DNA of 64,000 nucleotides from Bin5 sp965207495 (GTDB lineage Bacteria > Chloroflexota > Anaerolineae > Caldilineales > Caldilineaceae), in NCBI GenBank assembly GCA_965207495.1, contig OZ242287.1:3472001-3536000 (forward strand), in the 5' to 3' direction. Shown piece after piece: positions 26,429-34,887 of this stretch. Position 1 is the stretch's first letter; the number at the start of each line of letters is the position of its first letter. The notes under the pieces were generated by a model. It made no database searches and was not told the DNA's origin. It saw only the letters and a program-made list of their open reading frames with translations. The position numbers and the translations under genes are program-made.

Positions 26429-26460
26429 GGACTGTTGGAGTCGGGCCGAGAGTCCTTTTT
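26429..26460 (+). terminator. Terminator-like hairpin in the copA leader
   Basis: GGACT-G-TTGG, loop AGTCGGG, CCGA-G-AGTCC, then TTTTT. This gives nine base pairs with one G-G mismatch and a U tract. No plus-strand protein gene lies just upstream, so it would end a leader or small RNA about 100 bases before copA. Confidence 0.5.
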
Positions 26461-26559
26461 CGGAATTTACGTCAGCCTGCTGGTTCAAGTTTGACCCCGA
26501 GACCTGACTGCAATGCGCCGGACAGATGTGTTGTCCAGGAAAGGAACGCGGGCCAACAG

Positions 26560-29169
26560 ATGAACGAGCCAAAGCAACTCAGTGTCCCGGTAATCGGGAT
26601 GACCTGTCTCGGATGCGCGGCGGCGGTGGAGACCAGCAGCAAAAAGGCCGAGGCCGTGGAGGACGCTGCCGTCAATTTTGCCAGTGAACGGTTAACGTTG
26701 ACTGTGGATGCTGCGCACCCGCGAGCCAACCAAGCGTTGCCAGAGGTGCGGCAGCTTGTCAAGCGCGCTGGCTACAAGATCCCAACGCTCACTCTGACTC
26801 TGCCGATACTTGGCATGAGCTGCACAGCTTGCTCGAATGCCGTAGAACAGGCAATCAGGGAAGTCGATGGCGTAGTCTATGCCAACGTCAACTTCGCGGC
26901 CGAACAGGCGCAAGTCGAGTATGTGAGTGGTCTGGGCTCGCGCGGTCCGATAGTAGAAGCAGTCCGTAAGGCCGGTTACGACACAGTTTCCGTTGCCACG
27001 CCGTCGCCAGACGTCCCACCCGTCGTCAGTGAGGCCGCGGCGGTTGAGGGCGATACGTTCGTCCCCGCTCCTGCCCCGGTCGCCAGTGATATTGCTTTGG
27101 AACCCGTCGAAGATGCTGAGGCTGCGGCTCGCGCGGCTGCAGTCAGGCATCAGGTCACGCGGTTGCAGGTGGGGGTGCTGTTCTCGTTGCCGCTGGTGGT
27201 GATCAGCATGGGGCGAGACTTTGGTCTGCTGGGCGCGTGGGCACATGGTGGCTGGGTGAACTGGCTGCTCTTGCTTCTGGCTACGCCGGTGCAGTTCTTT
27301 GTGGGTTGGGACTACTACGTCGGTGCGATCAAGAGCCTGCGCAATCGCAGCGCCAATATGGATGTCCTGGTGGCGATGGGCACGACGGTGGCATACGTGT
27401 TCAGCCTGGGTGTGCTGGCGGCCCAGTCTGTTGGTAGCGGTCTGCTAGGGGGCCACGTCTATTTCGAGACCTCGGCGGTTATTATTACCCTAATTGTACT
27501 AGGCAAGCTGCTGGAGGCGAGGGCGAAGGGCCGGACCAGCGCGGCGATCAAGGAGTTGATGGGTCTGCAGAGCCGTACTGCGCGTGTGTTGCGCGGAGGA
27601 GAGGAACTCGACATCCCGGTCGAAGATGTCATGGTCGGCGACATGGTCGTTGTCCGTCCGGGTGAGAAGATTCCCGTGGACGGCGTGGTTGTTTCGGGCG
27701 AGTCCAGCGTCGATGAGAGCATGTTTACCGGAGAGAGCATGCCGGTGGAAAAGGTATCTGGGATTCATGTTTTCGGGGCGACCCTAAATGGCCGGGGACT
27801 CTTGGGTGTCGAGGCGACGAAGGTTGGTCGCGAGACGGCACTGGCGCAGATAATCAAGTTGGTGGAGCAGGCCCAGGGAAGCAAGGCCCCGATTCAGAGG
27901 GTCGTCGACCAGGTCGCGGCCTATTTTGTGCCGGCTGTGATCGGGCTGGCAGGCGTGACGTTTGTGGTGTGGATGTTTGCCGGCGCGGGTTTCGTGGCGG
28001 CGCTGCTGCGTGTGGTGGCGGTCCTGGTGATTGCGTGTCCGTGCGCGATGGGACTGGCTACGCCGACGTCCATCATCGTGGGTATTGGAAAGGGAGCGGG
28101 TGTAGGCGTTCTGTTCAAGAACAGCGTCGCCCTGGAACATACGCAGAAGCTTACGGCCGTTCTGCTGGACAAGACGGGTACAATTACACAGGGTGAACCG
28201 GCGGTCACAGACCTGGTGGTAAGCCAGGCATTCCCTGCGATCGGACCGGGCGAATCGCCGGCTCAGCTGCCGGTACCGGCGGGACGACCTGATCTTCTGC
28301 GGATTGCAGCCTCGGCGGAGAGAGGATCGGAGCATCCGCTGGGCGAGGCGATTGTGCGGGCGGCGCAAGCCAGTGGGTTGGAACTTGCCGAACCGGCAAA
28401 ATTTGAGGCGTTCGCCGGTCATGGGATCGCGGCGGAGGTCGAGGAGAGGCGGGTCCTGCTGGGCAATTTACGGCTGATGGAACAGGAGCGGGTCGATCTG
28501 AACGGCCTTGTGCCCCAGTTTGAAGAGCTGCAGGCCGAAGCCAAGTCCGCGATCTGGCTGGCCGTGGATGGGCAGGCGGCGGCACTGATCGCGGTTGCCG
28601 ACACGGTGAAGGCGGGTTCCCGGGAGGCTGTAACCGAACTGCGCAGGATGGGGCTCACAGTGGCTATGTTGACCGGTGACAACCAGGCAACCGCGGACGC
28701 GATTGCAAGGGAAGTAGGTATCAACCGTGTTATTGCCGAAGTGCTGCCCGGCCAGAAAGCCGATCAGGTCAAGGCGATGCAGGCGGAAGGCTTTCGCGTG
28801 GCGATGCTTGGCGACGGCATAAACGACGCGCCGGCTCTTGCCCAGGCTGATGTTGGCATCGCCATCGGCGCGGGGACGGATGTGGCGATGGAGGCGGCCG
28901 ACGTGACCCTGATCCGGGGCGATTTGCGCAGCGTACCGCAGGCCATCGTACTGTCTCAGGCGACGATGCGGAACATCAGGCAGAATCTGACGTGGGCATT
29001 TGGCTATAATGTCGCCCTGCTTCCGATCGCAGCCGGCGTTCTGGCGCCGTTTGTGTGGGCGCCGCCATTTCTGCAGCAGCTGCATCCGATTCTGGCTGCG
29101 GCTGCAATGGCTTTTTCGAGTGTCAGTGTCGTCATCAATGCGTTGCGTCTCCGCCAGCTCCAGCTGTAA
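26560..29169 (+). CDS. copA: Copper-translocating P1B-type ATPase
   Basis: Inner-membrane ATPase that moves Cu(I) out of the cytoplasm, 869 residues from ATG 26560. It has two N-terminal metal-binding domains (GMTCLGC with Cys16/Cys19; GMSCTAC with Cys88/Cys91), eight expected membrane segments, the CPC copper motif (CPCAMGLATPTS near residue 492), the phosphorylation motif DKTGTIT near 537, and GDGINDAPALAQADVGIAIG in the C-terminal half. The first domain has serines/lysines after CxxC (ETSSKK), a degenerate helix. A TTG at 26491 gives an unconserved extension. ccmF follows after six bases, so this pump may supply copper for respiratory enzymes rather than only detoxify (inference). Confidence 0.95.
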   Translation: MNEPKQLSVPVIGMTCLGCAAAVETSSKKAEAVEDAAVNFASERLTLTVDAAHPRANQALPEVRQLVKRAGYKIPTLTLTLPILGMSCTACSNAVEQAIREVDGVVYANVNFAAEQAQVEYVSGLGSRGPIVEAVRKAGYDTVSVATPSPDVPPVVSEAAAVEGDTFVPAPAPVASDIALEPVEDAEAAARAAAVRHQVTRLQVGVLFSLPLVVISMGRDFGLLGAWAHGGWVNWLLLLLATPVQFFVGWDYYVGAIKSLRNRSANMDVLVAMGTTVAYVFSLGVLAAQSVGSGLLGGHVYFETSAVIITLIVLGKLLEARAKGRTSAAIKELMGLQSRTARVLRGGEELDIPVEDVMVGDMVVVRPGEKIPVDGVVVSGESSVDESMFTGESMPVEKVSGIHVFGATLNGRGLLGVEATKVGRETALAQIIKLVEQAQGSKAPIQRVVDQVAAYFVPAVIGLAGVTFVVWMFAGAGFVAALLRVVAVLVIACPCAMGLATPTSIIVGIGKGAGVGVLFKNSVALEHTQKLTAVLLDKTGTITQGEPAVTDLVVSQAFPAIGPGESPAQLPVPAGRPDLLRIAASAERGSEHPLGEAIVRAAQASGLELAEPAKFEAFAGHGIAAEVEERRVLLGNLRLMEQERVDLNGLVPQFEELQAEAKSAIWLAVDGQAAALIAVADTVKAGSREAVTELRRMGLTVAMLTGDNQATADAIAREVGINRVIAEVLPGQKADQVKAMQAEGFRVAMLGDGINDAPALAQADVGIAIGAGTDVAMEAADVTLIRGDLRSVPQAIVLSQATMRNIRQNLTWAFGYNVALLPIAAGVLAPFVWAPPFLQQLHPILAAAAMAFSSVSVVINALRLRQLQL

Positions 29170-29175
29170 CAGGCG

Positions 29176-31266
29176 ATGATATTTGATTTCGCTTACTTGA
29201 CGCTGGTGTTGGCCCTGATCCTGTGTGCCTTTGGCATGGCGGCAGGATTCTGGGGAGGCCGGCTGGAATTACGCCAGGCCGAACCGGGCGCCCTAGCCTC
29301 AGGGCGACGCACAACTCCCAACGAACCGATTGGATCTTCCTGGAGCGTAAGGCTCACGGAGAGCAGTTTTCACTCGGTCTACGCTGTTTGCGTACTAGTA
29401 GGCATTGCTGCGGCGGTCCTTTGGTACGGCCTGCTGACGGACCAGTTCCAGATCGCCTATATTTGGAACAGCTCGGAGCGAAGCCTTCCCACGTTCTACA
29501 AGTTCGCGGCGATTTGGGGGGGCCAGGCGGGCAGTCTCCTCTTCTGGACGCTTCTGCTCAGTTTGTTCAGCACGGCTGCGGCCCTGACATTTCGAACGAG
29601 CCAGCGTACGCTGATGCCTTACGTCAACGGGACACTGCTGGCTACTCTTCTCTTCTTTCTCATCCTGTTGGTGTTCAGCGCCAACCCCTTTGAACAGATC
29701 GGTGTTGTGCCGAGCGATGGGCGCGGATTGAACCCGTTGCTACAGAACTACTGGATGGTGATCCACCCTGTCATGCTCTACCTGGGTTGGGTTGGGCTGA
29801 GTATTCCGTTTGCGTTTGCGGTGGCCGCCCTCTTGAGCAAGCGGCTGGACAGGCGCTGGGTGCGGACTGTGAGGCGCTGGACACTGATCCCGTGGATGTT
29901 CCTCTCGGCCGGCATCATCATGGGCAGCCAGTGGGCGTACATGGAGCTGGGCTGGGGGGGCTACTGGGCGTGGGACCCGGTGGAGAACGCCAGTTTCCTG
30001 CCCTGGCTGACGGCGACGGCCTTTCTGCATAGCATCATCATCCAGGAGCAGCGCGGGATATTGAAGGTGTGGAACGTCACATTGATTTGGCTGACGTTCA
30101 CCCTGGTCATCCTGGGCACATTCACGACTCGCAGCGGCATATTGAGCAGCGTACACAGTTTCGCGCAAAGCCCGGTGGGTCCGTACTTCCTCGTTTTCCT
30201 GGCGGTTACTACGGTTGGGTTCCTGTTGCTTCTGTTTCAGCGCTTGCCCTATTTGCACGGCGAAAACGCGATCGACTCAATCTCGAGCAGGGAAGGGGCA
30301 TTTCTGGCCAATAACTGGCTGTTTGCCGGCATCGCGTTCGTCGTACTGTGGGGTACGTTTTACCCCATGTTCAGTGAGATCTTGACGGGAGAACGCATTT
30401 CGGTGGCGGCGCCCTGGTTCAATCGGGTGGCGGGTCCGCTCTTCCTGCTGCTGTTTGTACTAATGGGCGTGGGTCCATTGCTGGGCTGGCGGCGGACGGG
30501 CGCGCAGGCTTTACGTCGCCAGTTCACCTGGCCGGCGGCGGCGGCGCTGATCTCAATCCCCTTTCTCCTTTTCACCAGCCGGAATGTCTTTCCGGTGGTC
30601 GGGTTCAGCGTCTGCATTTTCGTGGCGGGGACGATCGTACAGGAGTTTGTGCGGGGCGTGATTGCACGGCGGCGTTCAAGAGGCGAGCCGGTAGCCGGGG
30701 CTCTATGGGGGTTGATTCGCCGCAACGGGCGCCGCTACGGCGGTTACGTGATTCATTTTGGCATTGTGTTGATCGGGGTCGCCATCATCGGCAATGAGTT
30801 CTATCAGTCGACTACGCATGTGACTTTGTCGGAAGGGGATTCGGTTGAGCTGTCCGGCTATTCGCTGAAGTACGTTGCACTCGAATCAACTCAGCGGAGC
30901 AACCATATCGAGATCAGGGCCAACCTCCAGGTGTCGGATGCCGAGACAGGGAATGTCCTGGGGAAGATCTTCCCCCGCCGCAATATTTATGACAAGACGC
31001 CGGACCAGCCTACGAGTGAGGTCGGGCTGCGCATGACACCGGCAGAAGACGTGTATGTGATTCTCAACGGCTGGGAAGGCGACGGAAGTAGCGCTACATT
31101 CACGATCTACATCAATCCACTGACGATGTGGATGTGGGTGGGCGGGCTGCTCGTCGTGCTGGGCACGCTAGTCAGCGTGTGGCCTCATCCTCAGCCCGCG
31201 CGATCGTCCCGCGAAGTTACTTCTCCGTTTCCTGAAGGGACTGCGGCAGGTCAGGCGTCGGCTTGA
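29176..31266 (+). CDS. ccmF: Cytochrome c haem lyase subunit CcmF
   Basis: Multi-spanning membrane protein of System I cytochrome c maturation, 696 residues. The haem-handling WWD-type domain reads GGYWAWDPVENASFLPWL near residues 260-278, surrounded by many hydrophobic helices, with an outside domain near the C terminus (residues 550-640) before the last helix. It joins haem from CcmE to apocytochrome CXXCH motifs. The rest of the ccm set is not in this window except for the CcmI-like gene downstream. Six bases separate it from copA, so they are almost certainly co-transcribed. Confidence 0.93.
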   Translation: MIFDFAYLTLVLALILCAFGMAAGFWGGRLELRQAEPGALASGRRTTPNEPIGSSWSVRLTESSFHSVYAVCVLVGIAAAVLWYGLLTDQFQIAYIWNSSERSLPTFYKFAAIWGGQAGSLLFWTLLLSLFSTAAALTFRTSQRTLMPYVNGTLLATLLFFLILLVFSANPFEQIGVVPSDGRGLNPLLQNYWMVIHPVMLYLGWVGLSIPFAFAVAALLSKRLDRRWVRTVRRWTLIPWMFLSAGIIMGSQWAYMELGWGGYWAWDPVENASFLPWLTATAFLHSIIIQEQRGILKVWNVTLIWLTFTLVILGTFTTRSGILSSVHSFAQSPVGPYFLVFLAVTTVGFLLLLFQRLPYLHGENAIDSISSREGAFLANNWLFAGIAFVVLWGTFYPMFSEILTGERISVAAPWFNRVAGPLFLLLFVLMGVGPLLGWRRTGAQALRRQFTWPAAAALISIPFLLFTSRNVFPVVGFSVCIFVAGTIVQEFVRGVIARRRSRGEPVAGALWGLIRRNGRRYGGYVIHFGIVLIGVAIIGNEFYQSTTHVTLSEGDSVELSGYSLKYVALESTQRSNHIEIRANLQVSDAETGNVLGKIFPRRNIYDKTPDQPTSEVGLRMTPAEDVYVILNGWEGDGSSATFTIYINPLTMWMWVGGLLVVLGTLVSVWPHPQPARSSREVTSPFPEGTAAGQASA

Positions 31267-31387
31267 CAAAGGGCGTTTCCCGCTTCATTGGCCACGGTTT
31301 GCGTTTGAATTCACTTCAAGGCAGTAATGAAATGTTCTGGCAGTTTACTCAGAGCCGGCGTTGTCATTGGTTCGGCCTCGGTGAGAT

Positions 31388-31789
31388 ATGTGGTTAGCCA
31401 TTGCGCTGATCAGTGTGGTGGGTATTGCGGCGGTGGGATATGTTATCCTGCCTCTGTTTGGCCGGACGCGCACTGTTATCACATCGGAGGGTGAAGAGCT
31501 GGCCGACCTGATCACGCGCAAGGAAGTCGCGTTGGAGGCGATCCGCGAGCTTGCGTTTGATCACAGCGTCGGCAAGATTGAGGACGCGGATTTTGAGCGC
31601 TTCAATCGCATACTGCGGCTCCGAGCGATGAGGCTTATTGAGCGGTTCGACGCCGAGTTCGGCGGTAGCAGTGGGTTTGGCCCAGAAGCGGCTCTGATGG
31701 ATGAAGGGTTGGAGATCGAGATTTCGAACCGGCGAAGGGTAGAGGAATCGATCCCAGATGAAGGCGGCAGTCGTTTACCAGAAGAATGA
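31388..31789 (+). CDS. CcmI-like single-pass membrane protein
   Basis: 133 residues with one N-terminal membrane segment (about 4-24) and a cytoplasmic tail rich in Arg/Glu. The stretch RKEVALEAIRELAFDHSVGK resembles the region after the membrane helices of CcmI/CycH proteins, which help present apocytochrome to CcmF. There are no TPR repeats, so it would be a short CcmI N-terminal homologue. It lies 121 bases after ccmF and its end overlaps the next gene by 32 bases. The family call is tentative; the C-terminal 40 residues are acidic and unfamiliar. Confidence 0.65.
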   Translation: MWLAIALISVVGIAAVGYVILPLFGRTRTVITSEGEELADLITRKEVALEAIRELAFDHSVGKIEDADFERFNRILRLRAMRLIERFDAEFGGSSGFGPEAALMDEGLEIEISNRRRVEESIPDEGGSRLPEE

Positions 31790-32795
31790 CATCAGAATCT
31801 CTGAAGTGCCCCTGCCTCGGGCCTGCAAGGGAGAGGTCATCGTAAAGGTAAGGGCATCTGGCATCTGCGCGACCGATGTCAAGATCCTGAGCGGCGCCGG
31901 TATTCCTGCCGATCTGCCGGCGATTCTGGGGCACGAGGTTGCGGGGACGGTCCTCGAGTTGGGGCCAGGGACAGATGAGGCTGGTTTGCGCATTGGGCAG
32001 CGCGTGGCGGTCTATCCGATCGCGGCGTGCGGCGAGTGCATTTACTGTCGTCAAGGACGAAACAGCCTTTGTCTCAGTGAGCACGGCTTGGGACATGGCG
32101 ATGACGGCGGCTTTGCCGAATATGTAAGGATACCGGCCGAGGTTGTGCGGCTGGGCGGCGTCATCGACATCGGTGACATGGCGTTCGACCTGGCGGCGAT
32201 GATAGAGCCGACCTCCTGTTGTATTGCCGCGGCCGAGCAGTGCGGAACGAAGCACGGGGATACGGTTGTCGTGGTTGGTGTGGGCCCGCTAGGGCTTCTG
32301 CATACGATTGTATCGACGGCTTTGGGCGCCGATGTTGTCTGCGTAGACGTTAGTGAGGACCGGCTGGCCAAGGCTAGGAGCCTGGGCGCGAAGCGGGCGG
32401 TCAACCCCGAAAAAGAGGACGCGGCGGAGGTTGTTGGCGGGATGACCGGTGTAGGCGCCGACGTTGTCATTGCAGCCGTGGGCTTCCCGAAAGTGATGGA
32501 GAGTTATCTCCCGCTGGTACGTAATGGCGGCGTGTTCAACATCTTTGGGGGTACGCCGCGCGGGGAGATGATGACTGTTGATCCGCGCTGGATCCACTAT
32601 GGTGAAATCGTTCTGACAGGGACGTTTGCCTCGTCGGTGGACCAGTTCCACAAGGCGTTCAGCTTCGTGGGCGAGCATGCTGACGACATCGAGGCAGTAA
32701 TTTCAACTCGGTGCGGGCTGGATGACATTCTGGGGGCGGTGCGGCGCGTCCAGAGGGGTGAGGGGACGAAGTCGGTTCTCTTGTTTCCGGAGTGA
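31758..32795 (+). CDS. Zinc-dependent medium-chain alcohol dehydrogenase
   Basis: 345-residue NAD(P)-dependent dehydrogenase of the sorbitol/threonine dehydrogenase branch. Catalytic zinc ligands are Cys36 (GICATDVKI) and the GHEVAG His-Glu pair. The structural zinc site is CGECIYCRQGRNSLC, with four cysteines. The NAD fold starts at VVVGVGPLGLL near residue 176. It should oxidise a secondary alcohol or polyol; the substrate is unknown. It starts 32 bases inside the CcmI-like gene, suggesting coupled expression despite no obvious link in function. Confidence 0.9.
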   Translation: MKAAVVYQKNDIRISEVPLPRACKGEVIVKVRASGICATDVKILSGAGIPADLPAILGHEVAGTVLELGPGTDEAGLRIGQRVAVYPIAACGECIYCRQGRNSLCLSEHGLGHGDDGGFAEYVRIPAEVVRLGGVIDIGDMAFDLAAMIEPTSCCIAAAEQCGTKHGDTVVVVGVGPLGLLHTIVSTALGADVVCVDVSEDRLAKARSLGAKRAVNPEKEDAAEVVGGMTGVGADVVIAAVGFPKVMESYLPLVRNGGVFNIFGGTPRGEMMTVDPRWIHYGEIVLTGTFASSVDQFHKAFSFVGEHADDIEAVISTRCGLDDILGAVRRVQRGEGTKSVLLFPE

Positions 32796-32829
32796 GTCTG
32801 TGGGGGCCACCTAATGCTGGAGGGATGGA

Positions 32830-33561
32830 ATGAGAATCAAGTGGTATGCACACGCCTGTCTGCGGATTGAAGGCGACGGCGTCAGCATCATTACCGATCC
32901 CTATACGCCCCAAAAGTCCGGATTTGCCGCGGTGGCTGAGACGGCTGATATCGTTGTTCGCAGCTCGGATGATGACTCTGCCCATGCCAACGCGGAGATG
33001 ATTCCTGGAAATCCCGAGGTGGTAACGGCCACGCATTTTTTGAGTTTCGAAGGTGAGGACCGGGGAGACGCTCACACGGCTCCGGATACGCGCCGAGACA
33101 GTTCGACATTCCTGAGTCAGGCGGGTGTCCGATTCAAAGCGATCCCGGCGATGGAGTCGATGCGGGTGAAGCTGCAGCCGCGTGACAACGCGATGTACTG
33201 TTTTGAAGTCGAGGGCGTCCGCGTGGTCCATTTTGGCGACGTGGGCAATCGCCTGGAGGGTTGGCAGCTGGAGCAGGTGGGAAACGTTGACTTGGCAATT
33301 GTCCCCACGGGCGGACCCCCCACAATTGAACTGCCGGACCTGCACGACGCCCTTGAAATCCTGCGCCCAGCGGTGACTATCCCGATGCACTATGAGCTGC
33401 CCGGCTGCAAGTTTCCCAAGATGGCAGTCGTGAGAGAGTTCACGCAACGGTACCCGGTGTCGCGTGTGCGGTGGGCTGAAGGGCCGGAAGTGGAGCTTTC
33501 TAAGTCTGACTTGCCGCAGGAGCCGGAGGTATGGGTTCTGCAGGCAACCACGGCAGGATAG
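32830..33561 (+). CDS. Metallo-beta-lactamase-fold protein, UlaG-like, with altered metal site
   Basis: 243 residues related to the UlaG/YtnP-like MBL hydrolases: WYAHACLRIEGDGVSIITDPY at the start, VVHFGDVG near residue 135 and PMHYELPG near residue 184. The key HxHxDH motif is not intact: the matching segment VRSSDDDSAHAN (residues 43-54) has Asp where the first two His are expected. It may bind metal differently or be non-hydrolytic. It follows the alcohol dehydrogenase by 34 bases and is probably in the same operon. Confidence 0.8.
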   Translation: MRIKWYAHACLRIEGDGVSIITDPYTPQKSGFAAVAETADIVVRSSDDDSAHANAEMIPGNPEVVTATHFLSFEGEDRGDAHTAPDTRRDSSTFLSQAGVRFKAIPAMESMRVKLQPRDNAMYCFEVEGVRVVHFGDVGNRLEGWQLEQVGNVDLAIVPTGGPPTIELPDLHDALEILRPAVTIPMHYELPGCKFPKMAVVREFTQRYPVSRVRWAEGPEVELSKSDLPQEPEVWVLQATTAG

Positions 33562-33631
33562 ACGGTTCGAGAGGGCCGGCAGTTTTGTCGGGGCACATCG
33601 AAATCGGCTGCGGCTATTGGCCTTCGACTTG

Positions 33632-34885
33632 TCAGGCTTCGGCTTGTTCTTGTGTGTATTGTCCGCCAGACAGAATTGGGGCGGTCAGAGCGCCGATCAC
33701 ACTGACCAGCGCTGCCGCCACGTACAGTCCCGTCAGGCCGGCCGCATTGAGAACCAGTCCCAGAATCCAACTCCCCACGCCAATCCCAAGATCGAAAGCC
33801 AGATAGAAACCGGCTGTGGCGCGACCGCGCTGGGCGGACGGCATGCGGTCCACGCAGATTGCAATCAGTGCCGGATGGCTGATGCCGGAGCCAATGCCCA
33901 TCAGCGCCGCGCTGCCGACGAGGAGGGGCATGCCTGCGGAGGCGGCCAGGCCTGCCAGGCCGACGGCGTTGACGATCAGCGCCGGAAGGAGCAACTGGCC
34001 GCGGTTTACGCGGTCGAGCAGGCGACCGGTCAGGATGCGGGTGGCGATTATGGATACGCCGTAGACTGCGTAGGGGGCCCCCACCGATGCTAGCTCTCTT
34101 CGATCAGCCAGCAGCGGCAGGAAAGCAAAAAGGGCGCCGAAGCTTACGCCGAAGAGCGCGGTCGTGAGCATCGGGCCGCGCAAGGGTCTGGGCACCGAGA
34201 CAAGCTGGGCGGGACGGAATTTCCCGAACGTGCGCCTGGCGGCCTTTGGGATGACTCCCCAGACGAGTGCACCAGCCAGCAGTGACATCACCGCACTGAG
34301 AAAGAATGCGCTGTGGCCGATGCCCCTGCCCCAGAGCGGGCAGGCAACATCGCCGGAACCGGCGGGTGCGAGCACTGGCGTACACCAGGTAGGACAGGGG
34401 GAGGTTGGGCAGGCGAACTGGGGGGTGAGGATGTCGAGGCCGGCGCTGACGGCGGCTGGGGTCAGGGTGATGGCGACATTGGCGGCGGCGCCGAAAAGGG
34501 CGAGCGCTGCGCCCCTGCGTTGCGGTTCGGCCAGGTCGGCGACGAGAGCGGTGGCTGCGGTGGTAAAGGTGACGTAACCGGCCGCTTGCAGGACGCGCAA
34601 CGCGAAGAGCAGCGCGGGGTTGGAGGTAAAGCTCATCAAGGCGGCGCCGGCGGCCAGGGACACCGTTCCGAACAAGATGACGGGCCGGCTGCCCAGGCTG
34701 TCGCTAACTGCGCCTGTCAGCGGACGTCCGATCAGGGAGGCAACGCCGAAGGCGCCCAGCACCAAGCCGATTTGCCAGTCGGGCAGCCCAACTGCCTCCA
34801 GGTAAAGTGGGATTGGTACCAGGAGGGCGTAGAAGGCGGCAAAGAACAGCAGTGCCGCCGACCAGACCGCCCAGTACCGGCTCAC
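33632..34885 (-). CDS. MFS transporter of the ars operon, with cysteine-rich outside loop
   Basis: 417 residues, twelve predicted membrane helices, and the MFS motif between helices 2 and 3 (GRPLTGAVSDSLGSRPVI). The loop between helices 5 and 6, predicted outside, holds Cys159, Cys164, Cys168 and Cys182 (CPTSPCPTWC), which is unusual for MFS proteins. GTG 34885 starts two bases after the arsM stop; longer readings run antisense through arsM and were rejected. Its place after arsR-arsM suggests efflux of an arsenical, perhaps a methylated one. It is not recognisably ArsJ or ArsB. Confidence 0.85.
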   Translation of the reverse strand: MSRYWAVWSAALLFFAAFYALLVPIPLYLEAVGLPDWQIGLVLGAFGVASLIGRPLTGAVSDSLGSRPVILFGTVSLAAGAALMSFTSNPALLFALRVLQAAGYVTFTTAATALVADLAEPQRRGAALALFGAAANVAITLTPAAVSAGLDILTPQFACPTSPCPTWCTPVLAPAGSGDVACPLWGRGIGHSAFFLSAVMSLLAGALVWGVIPKAARRTFGKFRPAQLVSVPRPLRGPMLTTALFGVSFGALFAFLPLLADRRELASVGAPYAVYGVSIIATRILTGRLLDRVNRGQLLLPALIVNAVGLAGLAASAGMPLLVGSAALMGIGSGISHPALIAICVDRMPSAQRGRATAGFYLAFDLGIGVGSWILGLVLNAAGLTGLYVAAALVSVIGALTAPILSGGQYTQEQAEA

Positions 34886-34887
34886 CG

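Larger units (their letters stand above)
25775..26559. other. Divergent intergenic region between the DMFase-like gene and copA
   Basis: No supported protein gene; a 129-codon minus-strand frame at 25985-26374 looks random. It contains a sigma-54-like element (26265-26281) and a terminator-like hairpin (26429-26460), both reading toward copA, which could bound a short RNA. Confidence 0.55.
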
